Assembly (NCBI RefSeq): GCF_025128055.1
Contig: NZ_JAHLYS010000045.1
Location: forward strand, 1-64,000
DNA from: Synechococcus sp. CS-1329
GTDB taxonomy: Bacteria; Cyanobacteriota; Cyanobacteriia; PCC-6307; Cyanobiaceae
Length of the DNA: 64,000 bases
Reading direction: 5' to 3'
Made by a program: the position numbers and the translations under genes. Under the pieces are notes generated by a model, which had not been told where the DNA came from, ran no database searches, and saw only the letters and a list, made by a program, of their open reading frames with translations. Shown here in pieces: positions 31,644 through 42,312 of this stretch (positions are counted from its first letter, which is position 1; the number at the start of each line of letters is the position of its first letter).

Positions 31644-32524
31644 CCACCTCGCCGTTCCCACAGCTTGAACGGCTCGAAGCTCACGCTGATCCCGAATTCC
31701 TCGGCGAATTCCAGCACCCGGCACCAGGCCCTGTTCTCGCGCAGGATGCCCCGCAGAATCAACGGCGCCTGATCCCGCTGCAGGCCCATCTCGAACAGCG
31801 GCCAGCCCACCGAGGGCTGCACCTGGTTGTCCTGAAACGTGGGTGACACATCAAGGCTGCCGATCAGGATGCGTTGGCGGCTCACCTCCCACTCATAGGG
31901 AATCTCGTAGAGCTCCAGCAGATCAGCCGCCCGCGCCCACGACGTGCCATTGGCATCGATCTCCACCGCCAGCTCCTGATCGCGCGCCTCCATCGTGCTG
32001 GCGCGGCGGAAGCTCAGCCGCTCGGCTACCGCCGGTTTCGGTTCACTCAGGTGGCGGCGGATGCGCTGGCGCAGGTCATCACCACCGTTGGTCGGGCCGT
32101 TCTTGCGCAGCTGCAGAAAGTCCCAGCGCTCACCGCTGCCGCCCCAGATCACCGGGCCGTAGTTCTCATGCATCCAGCGGCCATCGCGGTTGGACGCCGC
32201 CTCCGCATGGGTCATCACCGCCTGGATCGTGATGGCATCAGCGCCCCAGCCCCAGCTGGTGGCAATCCGCGCCGCCTCCGCACACATCGCCTCCAGCTGA
32301 GCTTCGGTGGGGGGAATCGTCCAGGGATCAGGCTGGCCGCCCATGCAGGCGCACGACAGCGCCACCGAGTTGGTGTTGCGCCGCCAGGTGTGGGCCGGCA
32401 GGTCGAGGCTGTAGGCATGCAGCCGGTTCAGGCGGCCATCACCGCTGATGATCGTGTGGTACGTGCCCGAACGCACCCAGCTGTAGGGCGTGGCAGCCCA
32501 GTGCAGGTAAATCGTGGCCGGCAT
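31640..32524 (-). CDS. N-acetylmuramoyl-L-alanine amidase-like protein
   Basis: A 294-residue protein whose N-terminal half resembles the amidase_2/PGRP fold: [48 protein letters not shown], then AVMTHAEAA, with several His and Cys that could bind zinc. The C-terminal 130 residues (from about 165) are not recognised and end in [15 protein letters not shown], a piece also found at 20852-21061. No signal peptide, so it may act inside the cell or be exported by another route. A cell wall or phage-related function is possible. Confidence 0.55.
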   Translation of the reverse strand: MPATIYLHWAATPYSWVRSGTYHTIISGDGRLNRLHAYSLDLPAHTWRRNTNSVALSCACMGGQPDPWTIPPTEAQLEAMCAEAARIATSWGWGADAITIQAVMTHAEAASNRDGRWMHENYGPVIWGGSGERWDFLQLRKNGPTNGGDDLRQRIRRHLSEPKPAVAERLSFRRASTMEARDQELAVEIDANGTSWARAADLLELYEIPYEWEVSRQRILIGSLDVSPTFQDNQVQPSVGWPLFEMGLQRDQAPLILRGILRENRAWCRVLEFAEEFGISVSFEPFKLWERRGG

Positions 32525-32637
32525 TCTTGAGCCGCATCAATCAACTCCGCTCCCAGCATGATCAGAACAGAGGTTCTTGGCAGGGCGTAACAGGCCAGGG
32601 GTTCGTGGTACAAGAGCCAGTACGTGCCTGCCTGTGC

Positions 32638-33546
32638 ATGCCCCCCCAGCCCGCCTCGCCCCTTTGCACCAATCGCAAGGGGATCATCCTCGCCGGCGGT
32701 TCGGGCACTCGCCTTCATCCGATCACCCAGGCGGTGAGCAAGCAACTGCTGCCCGTTTACGACAAGCCAATGATCTACTACCCGCTCAGCACCCTGATGC
32801 TGGCCGGGGTCTCCGAGATCCTGATCATCTCCACCCCCCGTGATCTGCCCCAGTTCCAGGCGCTCCTCGGCGACGGTTCGGCCTGGGGTGTGTCCCTCTC
32901 CTACGCCGAGCAGCCCAGCCCCGATGGCCTCGCCCAGGCCTTCCTGATCGGTGCCGATTTTCTCGCCGGTCAGCCCGCCGCCCTGATCCTCGGCGACAAC
33001 CTCTTCTATGGCGACGACCTCTCGCGCAACCTCCAGGCCGCCAACTCCCGCGCCAGCGGTGCCTCGGTGTTTGCCTACCGTGTCGCCGATCCCCAGCGCT
33101 ATGGCGTCGTCAGCTTCGATGAGCAGCGGCGCGTGGTGTCCCTGGAGGAAAAACCGCTTCAGCCCGCCTCCAATTACGCCGTCACAGGGCTTTATTTCTA
33201 TGACGCCGATGTGGTCGACCTGGCCCAGCAGGTGAAACCCTCCGCCCGCGGCGAGCTCGAGATCACCACCCTCAACCAGCTCTACCTCGATCGCGGCGAC
33301 CTCTGCGTTGAACTGCTCGGCCGTGGCATGGCCTGGCTCGACACCGGCACCTGCGATTCCCTCCACGACGCCGGCAGCTACATCCGCACCCTCGAACACC
33401 GCCAGGGCCTCAAGATCGGCTGCCCCGAAGAGGTGGCCTGGCGCCAGGGCTGGATCAGCGCAACCCAACTCGAAGCCCTCGCTGCCCCCCTGCGCAAATC
33501 CGGCTACGGCACCTACCTCGAAGGCCTGCTGCAGGAGGGGTTCTGA
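32638..33546 (+). CDS. rfbA: glucose-1-phosphate thymidylyltransferase
   Basis: A 302-residue RmlA/RfbA, first enzyme of dTDP-L-rhamnose synthesis (glucose-1-P plus dTTP gives dTDP-glucose). Motifs: [20 protein letters not shown] near residue 15, [38 protein letters not shown] and [11 protein letters not shown]. The ATG at 32638 gives the normal N-terminus. It opens the intact rfb run; rfbD, rfbB and rfbC follow on the same strand, with a phd-vapC pair on the other strand between rfbA and rfbD. The fragment of an older copy is at 15947-16071. Confidence 0.95.
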   Translation: MPPQPASPLCTNRKGIILAGGSGTRLHPITQAVSKQLLPVYDKPMIYYPLSTLMLAGVSEILIISTPRDLPQFQALLGDGSAWGVSLSYAEQPSPDGLAQAFLIGADFLAGQPAALILGDNLFYGDDLSRNLQAANSRASGASVFAYRVADPQRYGVVSFDEQRRVVSLEEKPLQPASNYAVTGLYFYDADVVDLAQQVKPSARGELEITTLNQLYLDRGDLCVELLGRGMAWLDTGTCDSLHDAGSYIRTLEHRQGLKIGCPEEVAWRQGWISATQLEALAAPLRKSGYGTYLEGLLQEGF

Positions 33547-33563
33547 TGACGATCTCTACCGCT

Positions 33564-33942
33564 TCAGGCCAAGCGGCCGCCGGCCGCATCCGTTGCGGCG
33601 CGCAGTCGACGATCAAAGCTGGCCAGCCGGCCCCCCACACGCAGGCTGAGTTCCAGATAGGCGGCGTCATAAACGCTGAGCCGATGGCTCCGGGCCAGTG
33701 TCAACAACTGGATGCGAGAGCTGGTCAGTGGTTCTGGGTCCGTGTCGATCGGGAGGGCCCCCAAGCGCTCAAGAAAGGCTGTGCTCATGGTCTCTTGGAT
33801 CACGCCTCGCCGCTCAGCCACCACCAAGGCATTGCCCACTTCCAAAATGATCCAAAAGCCGCTGGGCTTCCTCAGCTTCCATTGGGTTGTCCCGCTCGAA
33901 AATCCAGGCCAAGGCAGCCGAGGCATCCAGCACCACGGTCAT
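33564..33942 (-). pseudogene. vapC: PIN-domain toxin, frameshifted
   Basis: The ATG at 33942 begins MTVVLDASAALAWIFERDNP with the catalytic Asp, but the frame ends after about 42 codons. The remainder (ILEVGNALVVAERRG, then LSVYDAAYLELSLRVGGRLA) is in the neighbouring frame after a deletion. The rest of the catalytic set is readable, so the event is probably recent. Partner antitoxin intact. Confidence 0.78.
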
Positions 33943-34181
33943 GAACGACCTTCAGTCACAAAGGCAGCCACTGACCAATCGCTGATTCCCCGCACTCTTG
34001 GAAAGGCACGCATGGCTTCAGCCGCCGCCAGGCAGCTGGCTGCAGAGCCACCACCAGTGGGTACCAGATCGGCCACTGGCTTTCCCCTGACGGTGATGGT
34101 GAACCTTTCGCCCTTCTCCACGGCCCGTAGCAGCCGCGACAGCTGGGCTTTGGCCTCGAAAGCACCGATCGCTTTGGCCAC
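33939..34181 (-). CDS. phd: Phd-type antitoxin
   Basis: An 80-residue antitoxin: VAKAIGAFEAKAQLSRLLRA then GERFTITVRGKPVADLVPTG. I chose GTG at 34181, seven bases after a GAGGAG ribosome-binding site, over a TTG further up. Four-base overlap with the broken toxin gene. It sits between rfbA and rfbD on the opposite strand. Confidence 0.82.
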   Translation of the reverse strand: MAKAIGAFEAKAQLSRLLRAVEKGERFTITVRGKPVADLVPTGGGSAASCLAAAEAMRAFPRVRGISDWSVAAFVTEGRS

Positions 34182-34244
34182 GGGCTGCTCCTCTGAACAG
34201 GTCTGCAAACTAGTTCATCTTTCCAGTCTTCGCCGCCGCCGCCC

Positions 34245-36621
<2,377 letters not shown>

Positions 36622-36660
36622 ACCCTCACCACTCCACCACCACCACTGAATTCAGCTCTG

Positions 36661-37224
36661 ATGCAAGTCATTCCCCAGTCGATTCCTGAGGTGTTGCTGC
36701 TGCAGCCCAAGGTGTTCGGCGATGAGCGTGGCTTCTTTGTGGAAACCGCCCGCCAGAGCGTCCTCTCAGAAGCCGGTATTCCGCCGCTGCTGCAACACAA
36801 CCAGTCGCGCTCCCGCTGTGGTGTGCTGCGCGGCCTGCATTACCAGCTGGTGCAACCCCAGGGGAAACTGGTGCGCTGCTCCCAGGGTTCCGTCTTCGAT
36901 GTGGCGGTGGATGTGCGCCGGGGCTCCCCCAGCTTCGGCCAGTGGGTGGGCGCCATCCTCGACGACGTGACCCATCACCAGCTCTGGGTGCCGCCGGGTT
37001 TCGCCCATGGCTTTCTGGTGCTCTCCGCTGTAGCTGATTTCTGTTATCTCTGCTCCGATTACTACCATCCCCCCTCCGAGCAGGGCATCGCCTGGAATGA
37101 TCCAGCCGTGGCCATCAGCTGGCCCCAGCTGCCCGCCGGCGGGCAGCCCCAGCTCTCAGCCAAGGACCTCGCCAATCCATTCCTGGCCCAGCAGAGCGTG
37201 GAGCGGCTGCCGCGTCTGGGCTGA
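36661..37224 (+). CDS. rfbC: dTDP-4-dehydrorhamnose 3,5-epimerase
   Basis: A 187-residue RmlC/RfbC cupin-fold epimerase. Motifs: VFGDERGFFVETARQS, LLQHNQSRSRCGVLRGLHYQ with the catalytic His, LVRCSQGSVFDVAVDVRRGS, and WVPPGFAHGFLVLS. Full length. Last gene of the rhamnose run and the right border of the polysaccharide island; everything beyond it looks like ordinary core genome. Confidence 0.95.
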   Translation: MQVIPQSIPEVLLLQPKVFGDERGFFVETARQSVLSEAGIPPLLQHNQSRSRCGVLRGLHYQLVQPQGKLVRCSQGSVFDVAVDVRRGSPSFGQWVGAILDDVTHHQLWVPPGFAHGFLVLSAVADFCYLCSDYYHPPSEQGIAWNDPAVAISWPQLPAGGQPQLSAKDLANPFLAQQSVERLPRLG

Positions 37225-37238
37225 TTGATTCACAGCCT

Positions 37239-37517
37239 TCAGGGTTGATCGCCACCCTCTGGCCTGCGGCTGCGCCCCACACCCCAGCCCACCACAAAAC
37301 CCACCAGCCCGCCGGCCAGCGCCCCCTGCAGCTGGAACATCTGCCGGCGAAAGCGCCAGGGCATCGCCCCCAGTTGCAGCCCGATCAGCACCGCCAGCGT
37401 CAGGCCCACCACCAGTCCGCCGCCGCCCACCATCCCCAGCAATCCGCCGCGCCGGCCGGGTGTTGGGGATGGGTTCGCTTCTGCGAGCTGATCCTTGTTC
37501 AGCTGCTTGGGGCCCAT
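37239..37517 (-). CDS. small membrane protein, unknown function
   Basis: A 92-residue protein with a polar, Pro-rich N-terminus, then two hydrophobic Gly-rich segments (LLGMVGGGGLVVGLTLAVLI and ALAGGLVGFVVGWGVG) separated by a basic loop. I chose the ATG at 37517. Similar short hypothetical membrane proteins are common in cyanobacteria; I do not recognise the family. Confidence 0.6.
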   Translation of the reverse strand: MGPKQLNKDQLAEANPSPTPGRRGGLLGMVGGGGLVVGLTLAVLIGLQLGAMPWRFRRQMFQLQGALAGGLVGFVVGWGVGRSRRPEGGDQP

Positions 37518-37545
37518 GGCTGGCAATCAGAGCTGCGGCTTCGGT

Positions 37546-38400
37546 TTACTCCAGTCCTTCCTCGTTGTCGTCGTTGTAGGCGTCGTCGTCGTCGGCGTCG
37601 GCGTCCGGCGGCCACTGCAGTTGCACCACCACCGGCGCATGGTCGCTGGGTTTGTCGTTGCCCCGCACGGCTTTGTGGATCAGGCAGCCGGTGGCGCGCT
37701 CCTGCAGCTCTTCAGAGAGATAGATGTGATCGATGCGCCAGCCGCTGTCGCGGTCCCAGGCGCCGCTGCGGTAGTCCCACCAGCTCCAGTGGCCGCGCTC
37801 GGGCTCGAACAGGCGGAACACATCGCTGAGGCGTCCCTCCAGCGCCTGGCCCAGGGCCTGACGTTCGGCGTCGCTGGCCATGATCCCGCCGCTGAGGCGC
37901 TCGGGGTCGTGGATGTCGCGGTCGTCGAGGGCGATGTTGAAATCACCCACCATGCAGAGGGGATCAGCGTCGGCGTCCTGGGCGTCGAGGTAGCGGCGCA
38001 GACAGGCCAGCCACTCCAATTTGTAGGCGTACTTCTCGGAGCGCAGGGCCGAGCCGTTGGGCACGTAGAGGTTGAGCACGCGCACCCCCTCGATCCGGGC
38101 ACTGATCACGCGCTTCTGCTCCGCCAGCGCCAGCGCCGGGCCATCGCTCAGCACCGCGTCAAAGCCGATGCGCACATCCTCCAGCGGCAGCAGGCTGAGG
38201 ATGGCCACTCCGTTGTAGGCCTTCTGGCCGCTGATCACCGCGCTGTAGCCCAGGGCCGTGAACGGCTCCAGCGGAAAGGATCCGTCCTCCACCTTGGTCT
38301 CCTGCAGGCAGAGCACCTCCGGCCTCTGTCGCTCCAGCCAGGCCAGCACCTGCTCCAGGCGGCTGCGCACGGAGTTCACATTCCAGGTGGCGATCTGCAT
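37546..38400 (-). CDS. xth: exodeoxyribonuclease III
   Basis: A 284-residue AP endonuclease/3'-exonuclease of the ExoIII family, acting in base excision repair. Motifs: IATWNVNSVRSRLEQVLAWL at the start, CLQETKVEDGSFP with the metal-binding Glu, CMVGDFNIALDDRDIHDPER, WRIDHIYLS and the C-terminal SDHAPVVV. Full length; ATG at 38400. An Asp-rich acidic tail follows the catalytic domain. Confidence 0.93.
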   Translation of the reverse strand: MQIATWNVNSVRSRLEQVLAWLERQRPEVLCLQETKVEDGSFPLEPFTALGYSAVISGQKAYNGVAILSLLPLEDVRIGFDAVLSDGPALALAEQKRVISARIEGVRVLNLYVPNGSALRSEKYAYKLEWLACLRRYLDAQDADADPLCMVGDFNIALDDRDIHDPERLSGGIMASDAERQALGQALEGRLSDVFRLFEPERGHWSWWDYRSGAWDRDSGWRIDHIYLSEELQERATGCLIHKAVRGNDKPSDHAPVVVQLQWPPDADADDDDAYNDDNEEGLE

Positions 38401-38470
38401 GCCGCAACAATCAGCCACCGCTGGTGGCCCTTAGCATCAACGCACCATCTTCTCCCGTCGCACGCCTGCC

Positions 38471-38749
38471 ATGGCCCGCCCCCTGGCCCTTGCGGCCCTT
38501 GCTCTGCTGACCCTGCCGCTGGTGGCCCAGAGCAGCCGCGCCCAGCCCAGCACCTTCGGCCAGTCGGTGCAGGAACAGCAGATCTACGACAACAGCCCCA
38601 CCGGCCGCCCCAGCGGCGGAATCCTTGAATCGGGCAATCCGCTGGAGCTGATGAACAAGCTGCGCCGCAACAGCGCCATGGACAACGCCACCCAGCCCGA
38701 CGACGCCATCGATCAGGCCATCAGGGCGCTGGAGGCCCAGGGGCCTTAG
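38471..38749 (+). CDS. small secreted protein, unknown function
   Basis: A 92-residue protein with a signal peptide (ARPLALAALALLTLPLVA, probable cleavage after SRA-Q near residue 24). The mature part is polar (FGQSVQEQQIYDNSPTGRPS) and rich in Gln, Asn and Asp. Its 3' end overlaps the end of the opposing TPR gene by 29 bases. No family recognised. Confidence 0.65.
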   Translation: MARPLALAALALLTLPLVAQSSRAQPSTFGQSVQEQQIYDNSPTGRPSGGILESGNPLELMNKLRRNSAMDNATQPDDAIDQAIRALEAQGP

Positions 38750-39545
38750 GCCGCCGCAGCGGCTCCAGGCCCCAGGCGGCCGCCACGTCATCCAGGCGGC
38801 TGTCGCTCTGATTCGGCTTCAGCCGGCGGGCGCGATCCAGCAGGTTCAGGGCCTCGTTGGTCTTTCCCTGCTGCTGACGCAGCATCGCCTGGGCCAGTAG
38901 CGGCCGCGGATCCTCCGGATGATCCAGCGTCAGCTGCCTGTAGAGGCCATCGGCGGCGGCGCTCTGACCCCGCCGTTGGCGCAGATCAGCCAGCAGCAGC
39001 CCCGTGCTCAGCGCCTTGGTACTGCCCTTTTTCTGGCTGGCCTGCTGGTGGGCCTTGCTCAGCAGCGCTTCGGCCTCCATTCCCCGGCCCTGCTCCAGCT
39101 GCAGCAGCGCCATCAGCTGCAGCGCTTCGATCCGGTCGGGCTTGAGGTTGAGCAGCTGCCGCACTTCCCGCTCGGCGCCGCTGAGGTCCTTCTGCTCGCG
39201 GCGCAGCTCCGCCAGCATCAGACGCAGGCCCCAGCGGCCGGGCTGCTGGTCGGCCATGCGCTCCAGCAGCACCGTGGCCTCAGCTTTGTCATCCAGGTTC
39301 AGCAGCAGTTGCAGCAGCCGCTGCTGCTGAGCCTCACTGGCCTGGCCCTGGCTCACCTCCGCCCGCAGGCGGGTGGCCTGCTTCTCCAGTTCCAGCCTGG
39401 AGGCATCCACGGCACGGCTGCCCAGGCTGCGCTGCCCCAGCCACCAGCCCGCCGTGAGCGAAACCGCCGCCACCGCCCCGGCGGCCAGCGCCAGCCATGG
39501 GCGTGAGCCGACGCCCACGGCAGCACTGGAGGGGCGGGGTGGCAT
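38721..39545 (-). CDS. TPR-repeat protein with N-terminal membrane anchor
   Basis: A 274-residue protein: one hydrophobic segment near residues 18-36 (LALAAGAVAAVSLTAGWWLG), then a heptad-like Leu/Glu helix and about four tetratricopeptide-like helix pairs (LRLMLAELRREQKDLSGAER, ALQLMALLQLEQGRGMEAEA, LLADLRQRRGQSAAADGLYR, LLAQAMLRQQQGKTNEALNL). It probably sits in the inner membrane and mediates protein contacts. ATG at 39545 chosen because it places the anchor near the N-terminus. Confidence 0.7.
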   Translation of the reverse strand: MPPRPSSAAVGVGSRPWLALAAGAVAAVSLTAGWWLGQRSLGSRAVDASRLELEKQATRLRAEVSQGQASEAQQQRLLQLLLNLDDKAEATVLLERMADQQPGRWGLRLMLAELRREQKDLSGAEREVRQLLNLKPDRIEALQLMALLQLEQGRGMEAEALLSKAHQQASQKKGSTKALSTGLLLADLRQRRGQSAAADGLYRQLTLDHPEDPRPLLAQAMLRQQQGKTNEALNLLDRARRLKPNQSDSRLDDVAAAWGLEPLRRPKAPGPPAP

Positions 39546-39627
39546 CGATCCGGCACCGGAAGGCGTCAGTCTGGCCCCTGGTGCCCTGGCTAGATTGCGC
39601 CACGGGCCTCTGGTTGCCCCCACCACG

Positions 39628-40365
39628 ATGCGTCAACACCCCATTTCCCCGGTCACCGAACCGCTGCAGTACCGGGCCATCGGCGTGGTGCGAGGCCAGT
39701 ACGTGCCCACCGATCCCGAGCAGCTCACCCGCGGCCTGATCCGCACCGACGACGGCAGTGAGATCGACGCCGTCGTTCTCGGCCGGGTGCTCAGCCTGGT
39801 GCGCCGCCACCTCGACCTCGACCGCTCCCACCTCTGGGTGGTCTATCCCCGCTGCCGCGAACCCGGCGCCCTGCACCTGCAGATGGTGGGGGTGTGGGAA
39901 CCGAGCACCCTCACGGAGCCGGAAGCCGAAGCTGAACTCGAAGCCGAGCCGGAAGCCGAAGCTCAGGTGGCACCCAGCAGCGATGGCCTGCCCGAGGGCG
40001 ACGACTACTTCTCCGTGCGTGGCGAGCTCATCTACACCCGCCCCGACGCCAAGGAGCTGGTGGTGAAGGTGCGCCAGCGGGCCCGCCCCGATGGCAGCCG
40101 CCCCCAGCCCTTCAAGCTGCCCCTGCGCGGTGAGGTGCCCCTGGCCCACCTGCGCCATTTCGTTTCCCTCGACCTGCGCCGCCTCGGTCACCACCTGGAG
40201 CTGGAGCATTTCGATGTGATCGCTCCAGTGGCCCAGCGCGGCAACCGCGGCGGCAAAGGACGGCCTGAGCGGCCCGGCAGTGGCGGCTCCAGCGCTGCCC
40301 CCAGCGCTGGCTCCAGCGGCCCGAGGAGCTCTCACCGCAGCGCCGTCATCCGGCCGGGGGGCTGA
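39628..40365 (+). CDS. conserved cyanobacterial protein, unknown function
   Basis: A 245-residue protein with a structured N-terminal domain (QYRAIGVVRGQYVPTDPEQL, GLIRTDDGSEIDAVVLGRVL, HLWVVYPRC), an acidic low-complexity linker of Glu/Ala repeats at about 92-110, a second structured part (YFSVRGELIYTRPDAKELVV) and a basic Gly/Ser-rich tail. It resembles cyanobacterial hypothetical proteins that look OB-fold-like; this is an impression. It starts at ATG 39628 and the peptidase-like gene follows within two bases. Confidence 0.6.
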   Translation: MRQHPISPVTEPLQYRAIGVVRGQYVPTDPEQLTRGLIRTDDGSEIDAVVLGRVLSLVRRHLDLDRSHLWVVYPRCREPGALHLQMVGVWEPSTLTEPEAEAELEAEPEAEAQVAPSSDGLPEGDDYFSVRGELIYTRPDAKELVVKVRQRARPDGSRPQPFKLPLRGEVPLAHLRHFVSLDLRRLGHHLELEHFDVIAPVAQRGNRGGKGRPERPGSGGSSAAPSAGSSGPRSSHRSAVIRPGG

Positions 40366-40366
40366 G

Positions 40367-41032
40367 ATGGAGCCCCGCCGCCAGCTCGGTGATGGGTCCT
40401 CCGCCGCCCTGCGGGTCGGTGCGGTGGTGGCTGGTGGCACCCTGCTGGCCGTGCTCGGCCCGGCCATGGGCCTCTCCCCCTGGTTGGTGGCCCTGGCCGC
40501 CGGCGGCGGGCTCACCGGGCTCACCGTCGATTCCTTTCGCTACGGCGGCCGGGGCGGCCACCTGCTGGCCGAAACCCTCCCCGGTGGGTTGGCGCGCCTG
40601 CGCCGCGTCGCCATCCATGAGGCCGGCCATGCGCTGGTGGCCGAGCAGGAGAACCTGCCGGTGAAGCAGGTGCTGGTGGGCAGCCTGGCCTGTCTGCGCG
40701 CCGGCATCGGCGCCAGCGGCAGCACCGAATTCGAGCCGCCCCAGCACGCCAAGCTCCCCCCCGAAGACCTGCGCCGCTGGAGCCGGGTGCTGCAGGCCGG
40801 CATGCTCGCCGAGCGCCTGCTCTACGACGACGCCCGCGGTGGCGCCGACGACCGCGCCCTGCTCGGTCGCCTCTGGGGCCTCTCCGGCTTCGATGTCGAC
40901 ACCGCCCAGCGGGAGCAGCGCCGCGCCCGCCGCGAGGTGGAGCAGCTGCTGCGCCGCCGCCAGGACGACCTGGAGGCCCGAGCCGAGCGGCTGCTGCAGG
41001 CTGCCCCCAGGCTGCTGCGCAGTGCCGCCTGA
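40367..41032 (+). CDS. M41-like zinc peptidase domain protein without AAA module
   Basis: A 221-residue protein: two hydrophobic segments near the N-terminus (VGAVVAGGTLLAVLGPAMGL, PWLVALAAGGGLTGLTVD), then RRVAIHEAGHALVAEQENLP with the HExxH-type zinc motif HEAGH as in FtsH, and a C-terminal helical region. The ATPase part of FtsH is absent, so this is a stand-alone FtsH-peptidase-like protein, a type known in cyanobacteria and plastids where its role is unclear. It may be a membrane protease or a catalytically inert partner. Confidence 0.65.
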   Translation: MEPRRQLGDGSSAALRVGAVVAGGTLLAVLGPAMGLSPWLVALAAGGGLTGLTVDSFRYGGRGGHLLAETLPGGLARLRRVAIHEAGHALVAEQENLPVKQVLVGSLACLRAGIGASGSTEFEPPQHAKLPPEDLRRWSRVLQAGMLAERLLYDDARGGADDRALLGRLWGLSGFDVDTAQREQRRARREVEQLLRRRQDDLEARAERLLQAAPRLLRSAA

Positions 41033-41037
41033 GCCCG

Positions 41038-42312
41038 ATGCCGCTGGCCTATCTGGATTGCCCCACGGGCCTGGCCGGCGACATGCTCCTGGCCGCCCTG
41101 CTCGACCTGGGGCTGCCTGAGGCCGTGATCCATCGGCCCCTGGCCCAGCTGGGCCTGGAGGGCCGCTACCGCCTGCAGCACGCCGAGGCCCGCAGTGGCG
41201 GCCTGCGCGGGCGGCGCCTCACGGTCGAAACCCTTGAGGCCGATCCCCCCCACCGCTCCTGGGGCAGCCTGCGCCAGCTGATCGGCGACAGCGCCCTGGA
41301 GCCGCCCCTGCGCCAGCGGGTGCTGGCGGTGTTTGGCCTGTTGGCTGAGGCTGAGGGGGCCGTGCACGGCCAGCCTGCGGAGCAGGTGCACTTCCATGAG
41401 GTGGGTGCCCTCGATGCCCTCGTCGATGTGGTGGGCGTCTGCGCCGGTCTGCTGCACGTTCAGGTGGAGCGCCTGATCTGCGCCCCTCCCCCCGCCGGCC
41501 ACGGCAGCGTTTCCACCGCCCACGGCCGCTTGCCCCTGCCGGCGCCGGCGGTGCTGGAGCTGGCCCGCCGCCGCTCCATTCCCCTGGCCAGCGCCGAGGG
41601 GTTTCCCGCCGGTGAACTCACCACCCCCACGGGCCTGGCCCTGATGGCCTGCTGGGCGGAGCGCTTCGCTGCCGCGCCAACCCTGGTGCCCCAGCAGGTG
41701 GGCATCGGTCTCGGCCACCGGGTGCTGGACCGCCCCAACCTGCTGCGCCTCTGGCTCGGAGCAGAGGTTGCCGGCGGCGGCCCCGGCCCTGAGGCCCTCT
41801 CGTCACCCCCACCCCCGGGTTCGCCCCAGCTGGAAACGGTGCTGCAGCAGCAGGCCCAGATCGATGACGCCAGCCCCGAAGACCTGGCCTTCCTGATCGA
41901 GGAACTGCGCGCCGCTGGTGCCCTGGAGGTGTTCAGCACCGCCATCGCCATGAAGAAGGGTCGCCAGGGGCTGCTGCTCACCGTGCTGGCCTGGCCCGAT
42001 CAGGCCGCCGCCCTGCGTGAGATCTGGTGGCGCCACAGCAGCAGCCTCGGCCTGCGCGAGCAGCTGCAGCAGCGCTGGGCCCTGCCCCGCCGCAGCCACC
42101 ACCTGACCACAGCCCTGGGGGAGGTGCGGGTGAAGCTGGCCGGCACCGCGGGCAGCCCACCCCGCCACAAGGCCGAACACGACGACCTCGCTGCGCTGGC
42201 CCGCCGCCATGGCCTCAGCCTCGCCCAGGTGCGTCAGGTGGTGGCCGAGGCCATGGCCGGCGCCGGCGCCATCGCCAACGACAATGGGCCCGCTTCGCCG
42301 GAACTCAGCTGA
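41038..42312 (+). CDS. larC: LarC family protein (nickel pincer cofactor biosynthesis)
   Basis: A 424-residue DUF111/LarC homologue: the start YLDCPTGLAGDMLLAALLDL resembles the usual DCxxGxxGDM motif, and EQVHFHEVGALDALVDVVGV and AEGFPAGELTTPTGLALM are family landmarks. In lactate racemase maturation LarC inserts nickel into the cofactor. No larB, larE or larA gene is visible here, so an independent role is possible. A Gly/Pro-rich linker at about 245-265 joins the two domains. Overlaps the next gene by one base. Confidence 0.8.
   Translation: MPLAYLDCPTGLAGDMLLAALLDLGLPEAVIHRPLAQLGLEGRYRLQHAEARSGGLRGRRLTVETLEADPPHRSWGSLRQLIGDSALEPPLRQRVLAVFGLLAEAEGAVHGQPAEQVHFHEVGALDALVDVVGVCAGLLHVQVERLICAPPPAGHGSVSTAHGRLPLPAPAVLELARRRSIPLASAEGFPAGELTTPTGLALMACWAERFAAAPTLVPQQVGIGLGHRVLDRPNLLRLWLGAEVAGGGPGPEALSSPPPPGSPQLETVLQQQAQIDDASPEDLAFLIEELRAAGALEVFSTAIAMKKGRQGLLLTVLAWPDQAAALREIWWRHSSSLGLREQLQQRWALPRRSHHLTTALGEVRVKLAGTAGSPPRHKAEHDDLAALARRHGLSLAQVRQVVAEAMAGAGAIANDNGPASPELS

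Noticed and set aside
39900-39965. Glu/Ala repeat in the gene at 39628-40365 as a repeat element
   Set aside because: It is a short in-frame acidic linker (GAAGCC/GAGCCG codons) of one protein, not found elsewhere.
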